Shown here: positions 63,632 to 64,000 of the stretch, one piece after another
How positions within the stretch are numbered: the first letter of the stretch is position 1
Layout of the letters: the number at the start of each line of letters is the position of its first letter
From: Planctomycetaceae bacterium
GTDB lineage: Bacteria > Planctomycetota > Planctomycetia > Pirellulales > PNKZ01
Length of the DNA stretch: 64,000 nt
Assembly: GCA_016793115.1 (NCBI GenBank)
Contig: JAEUIN010000043.1
Location: forward strand, 49,361 to 113,360
Reading direction: 5' to 3'
The notes under the pieces: generated by a model
What the model was told of the DNA's origin: nothing
What the model saw: only the letters and a program-made list of their open reading frames with translations
Database searches by the model: none
Program-made: the position numbers and the translations under genes

Positions 63632-64000
63632 TGAAATCCGTCTTATTCCAGCGTTCACTACTCACTTTGGCCGCCGTTGCCGCCGCATGTGGGGCCGTAG
63701 CGAGGGCTCAGCCCCCATTGCCGACGGGCAACACGATTGAGTCGCGCGCCGAGAATCCGCGAGCCGCGGCGGCTTCTCCCTATGGGCAAAATGTGAGCTT
63801 GGGCACGGTGTCGCCGGCAGTCACCGCTCCGAACGCCCCGAGCGGTCTGAGCAATTCGAGCACTCGCAATATGAGCGGCACGGCCGTTCCGGAGGGGGCA
63901 GGCAGCGTTCCCGGAGCCGCGCCGCAGCACGATGGGTCGGGCGTTCGCGATCGTTCGGTGGGGCTACTCCCCGTGGCGCCGTCGTTTTCCAACCCCGCCG
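63632..64000 (+). CDS. Secreted low-complexity protein, 3' end outside window
   Basis: The ATG at 63632 follows an aagga site. The first residues MKSVLFQRSLLTLAAVAAAC form a signal peptide cut near ARAQ. The visible 123 codons continue as a Ser/Asn/Pro/Gly-rich, low-complexity chain with no stop before the window end. No domain is recognised. Confidence 0.7.

Overview
The window looks like a chromosomal piece of a Planctomycetota bacterium, most like the Pirellulales type. GC content is high. The supporting signs are a secreted DUF1549/DUF1553 protein next to a Tat-exported DUF1501 protein, a formylglycine sulfatase, tetrahydromethanopterin (H4MPT) C1 genes outside an obvious methylotrophy cluster, a Thioredoxin-PDZ secreted protein and a very cysteine-rich secreted protein. 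All assignments come from reading motifs in the sequence; no database search was run.

Layout. 1-3.8 kb (+): 3' end of riboflavin synthase, xseB, ispA and dxs, the usual isoprenoid supply block. 4.0-5.3 kb (+): ECF-like sigma factor and two small membrane proteins, tightly coupled. 5.3-8.7 kb (+): DUF1549/DUF1553 and DUF1501 pair. 8.7-36.1 kb (-): the main feature, thirteen codirectional genes. Read in transcription order they are a 5,153-residue PKS-NRPS, mch, a RimK-like ATP-grasp ligase, OleC-like and OleD-like enzymes, a FabF-like ketosynthase, an acyl carrier protein, two carotenoid-desaturase-like flavoenzymes, FabZ-like dehydratase, FabI-like reductase and a glycosyltransferase. 36.1-36.7 kb: non-coding divergent gap. 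36.7-41.1 kb (+): PQQ-type beta-propeller, FG-GAP repeat protein, AroH chorismate mutase, DUF1207 outer-membrane-type protein. 41-47 kb: fatty acid desaturase, DedA, dicarboxylate symporter, pyrophosphatase, SLC13/TrkA-C transporter. 47-49.5 kb: small ribbon-helix-helix protein with a hairpin-rich leader and a strong terminator, RNase P RNA, YhcC-type radical SAM protein. 49.5-55 kb (-): sulfatase, Trx-PDZ protein, YaiI family protein, sialidase-like protein. 55-59 kb (+): two-subunit ABC exporter. 59-64 kb (+): small membrane protein, Cys-rich secreted protein, GlgX-type debranching enzyme, tRNA-Arg(CCT) and the start of a secreted protein.

How it fits together. The 27-kb minus-strand array carries almost everything expected for making an unusual lipid: acyl activation (FAAL), methylation or cyclopropanation (CMAS-like), one fully reducing malonyl extension, amide formation with a predicted glycine, reductive release by two different reductase domains, a separate type II FAS-like set with two desaturases resembling the gene set proposed for ladderane synthesis, beta-lactone-type head-group enzymes (OleC/OleD) without OleA/OleB, and a sugar transferase. 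That these genes form one pathway is inference from orientation and spacing. The strongest other leads are a centred nested palindrome upstream of the sulfatase, the hairpin-rich leader before the ribbon-helix-helix gene, and the Cys-rich secreted protein.
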